Source: Natronohydrobacter sp. (lineage in GTDB: Bacteria > Pseudomonadota > Alphaproteobacteria > Rhodobacterales > Rhodobacteraceae). From it: 55,348 nt of DNA. This document shows, one piece after another, positions 54,332-55,348 of this stretch; the first letter of the stretch is position 1, and every line of letters begins with the position of its first letter. The notes beneath the pieces are model-generated. The model saw only the letters and a program-made list of their open reading frames with translations, had not been told where the DNA came from and did no database searches. Location: the NCBI GenBank assembly GCA_020832555.1, contig JAFIEM010000010.1, forward strand, positions 1 through 55,348, written 5' to 3'. The translations under genes were made by a program, and so were the position numbers.

Positions 54332-55300
54332 TTACCCTTGATATTCAGGCAGGCTTTCCATTTCTTCCTGCGTCATGGTCACTTGCACACGCACATTACC
54401 GTCTGCGTCATTCCACAGGATATCGAGATCGTCGATTTCGAGCGCGATCGTATGGGTCCCGATACCGAGGAACCCACCAACATCCATCACGGCATGGGTG
54501 ATCTCACCCGTCGCGCCGATGACCAGATCATCCACCGTTGCGATCTGCTCACCCTCACGGCCATAGACATCTGCGCCCGTCAGTCGATCAGCAGTCCGAT
54601 CCTGTGCCGGCAGAACCTGATAGCCTTCGGGAACTTCGGTCCTGGCGGTTGCAGTATCCACCTCGGCCTCACTGGCGATGTCGAGAACCGGGTCTTGCTG
54701 CGCATCAGCGCCCATGTTTGCCCCGTCCTGAACTGCAGGAGAACTGCGATCCGCCGCTGCAAAGCTGAAGTTCAGTTGATCGTCTTCGAACTCAGGCAAT
54801 GCTTCCAGTGCGTCCCGCGACATCGTGGCAACAACGAAGAAGTCGCTGATGTCCTCTGCGCCGGCTTCCTCAGCAACGAAATACAATTCGTTCATGTCGA
54901 CCATCACTGTGCGCGCGCCAAGCCCGAGGAAACCGCCAACATCAACAAGCACCCCGCGCACCGAGCGGTCTTTGCTCAGCACGATGTCTCCGATGCTGCC
55001 GACATTCTCCCAGCTATCGCGATCCCCCGAGAACACGTCAGCACGCTCCCAGGCAAGTTGCGTCCGCTCCCAGATGTCGCGCTCCGAGTCTGCGCGCTCG
55101 TCACCCAGCGCGCGTGTCGCCTCGGTGTCGAGAACATAGAGGTTCTTCCCGGTGAAGTCAGTTGCACGGAAAGCCGGAACCATCATGTCACCATGCGCCA
55201 TGCCGGTCTCTGCGCCATGGGCATGCATGTCGGCATAGGCCACGGAACCCATTGCAGTAACCGCTACAAGCGCGGTGCTCAGCATCAGCTTTTTCATCAC
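54332..55300 (-). CDS. Secreted protein with two PRC-barrel domains
   Basis: 322-aa exported protein. Signal peptide MMKKLMLSTALVAVTAMGSVAYA, then a His/Met-rich stretch (DMHAHGAETGMAHGDMMVP) that could bind metal. The first PRC-barrel (about residues 45-175) has VGSIGDIVLSKDRSVRGVLVDVGGFLGLGARTVMVDM; a Gln/Asp linker follows; the second PRC-barrel (about 235-322) has IATVDDLVIGATGEITHAVMDVGGFLGIGTHTIALEI. Both copies share the VDVGGFLGxGxxT core with the single-domain protein at 19948. AAAAGGAG precedes the ATG. CGTT at 55347-55344 may be the -10 of an EcfG promoter whose -35 lies beyond the window. Confidence 0.84.
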   Translation of the reverse strand: MMKKLMLSTALVAVTAMGSVAYADMHAHGAETGMAHGDMMVPAFRATDFTGKNLYVLDTEATRALGDERADSERDIWERTQLAWERADVFSGDRDSWENVGSIGDIVLSKDRSVRGVLVDVGGFLGLGARTVMVDMNELYFVAEEAGAEDISDFFVVATMSRDALEALPEFEDDQLNFSFAAADRSSPAVQDGANMGADAQQDPVLDIASEAEVDTATARTEVPEGYQVLPAQDRTADRLTGADVYGREGEQIATVDDLVIGATGEITHAVMDVGGFLGIGTHTIALEIDDLDILWNDADGNVRVQVTMTQEEMESLPEYQG

Positions 55301-55343
55301 GATACTCCTTTTATACCAAGCTCTGTTCGAGCTACATGGATTA

Positions 55344-55347
55344 AACG
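55344..55347 (-). promoter_or_regulatory. Possible -10 of an EcfG promoter cut by the window edge
   Basis: Minus-strand CGTT about 43 bases before the PRC-barrel ATG, the same distance as in the csbD and peptide units. The matching GGAAC would lie 16-17 bases outside the window, so this is a prediction rather than an observation. Confidence 0.25.
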
Positions 55348-55348
55348 C

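Overview
The window looks like a chromosomal segment of a high-GC alphaproteobacterium, most likely Rhodobacterales. The reasons are the ChvE/GguAB sugar transporter with a divergent GbpR-type regulator, the oxidative (non-phosphorylating) L-arabinose genes, the fused caa3-type oxidase, and genes packed with frequent 4-bp ATGA overlaps. I saw no tRNA, rRNA, CRISPR, insertion sequence or prophage. The window is mostly accessory catabolism and stress-response genes.

Layout. 1-2797: a KDG kinase (truncated at the left edge) divergent from an adenine deaminase. 2842-11303: two sugar/sugar-acid units on the minus strand, a LacI regulator with a xylonate dehydratase, and a HisD-like dehydrogenase / DegT aminotransferase / SDR / zinc alcohol dehydrogenase operon facing its own LacI regulator. 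11370-20600: a stress island with CsbD, DUF883, YqjE-like, DUF2254, AI-2E transporter, cardiolipin synthase-like PLD, a small membrane protein, a LysR regulator with two pirins, a putative sRNA and a secreted PRC-barrel protein. 20746-28923: a GntR-regulated dipeptide/opine-type ABC transporter divergent from a DUF1028 protein and an M20 amidohydrolase. 28956-39027: a complete L-arabinose uptake and oxidation operon (chvE-gguA-gguB, arabonate dehydratase, arabinose dehydrogenase, KDA dehydratase, ketoglutarate semialdehyde dehydrogenase) with a divergent LysR regulator. 39059-43078: a 1339-aa hybrid histidine kinase. 43353-49217: an uncharacterised flavin-monooxygenase catabolic operon divergent from a GntR regulator. 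49332-54057: a five-gene cytochrome c oxidase operon. 54123-55300: a 25-aa membrane peptide gene and a double PRC-barrel protein.

The most striking signal is a set of near-perfect GGAAC-N16/17-CGTT promoters, the published consensus of the alphaproteobacterial general stress sigma factor EcfG. I find five exact matches and two or three weaker ones, nearly all in front of envelope or stress genes. Two of the exact ones stand in front of things no ORF list would show: a roughly 80-nt putative small RNA (19728-19808, minus) with a CCUCCC anti-Shine-Dalgarno segment and a strong terminator, and a 25-aa hydrophobic peptide gene (54123-54200, minus) with its own promoter, ribosome site and terminator. 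The second candidate for something new is the 43353-49217 operon, which joins a luciferase-like monooxygenase, a flavin reductase with an extra Nudix-like half, an alpha/beta hydrolase, a PF06684 protein and an aldehyde dehydrogenase into what reads as an oxygen-dependent degradation pathway of unknown substrate.

Functions are assigned from motifs and remembered family sequences. No database search was run.
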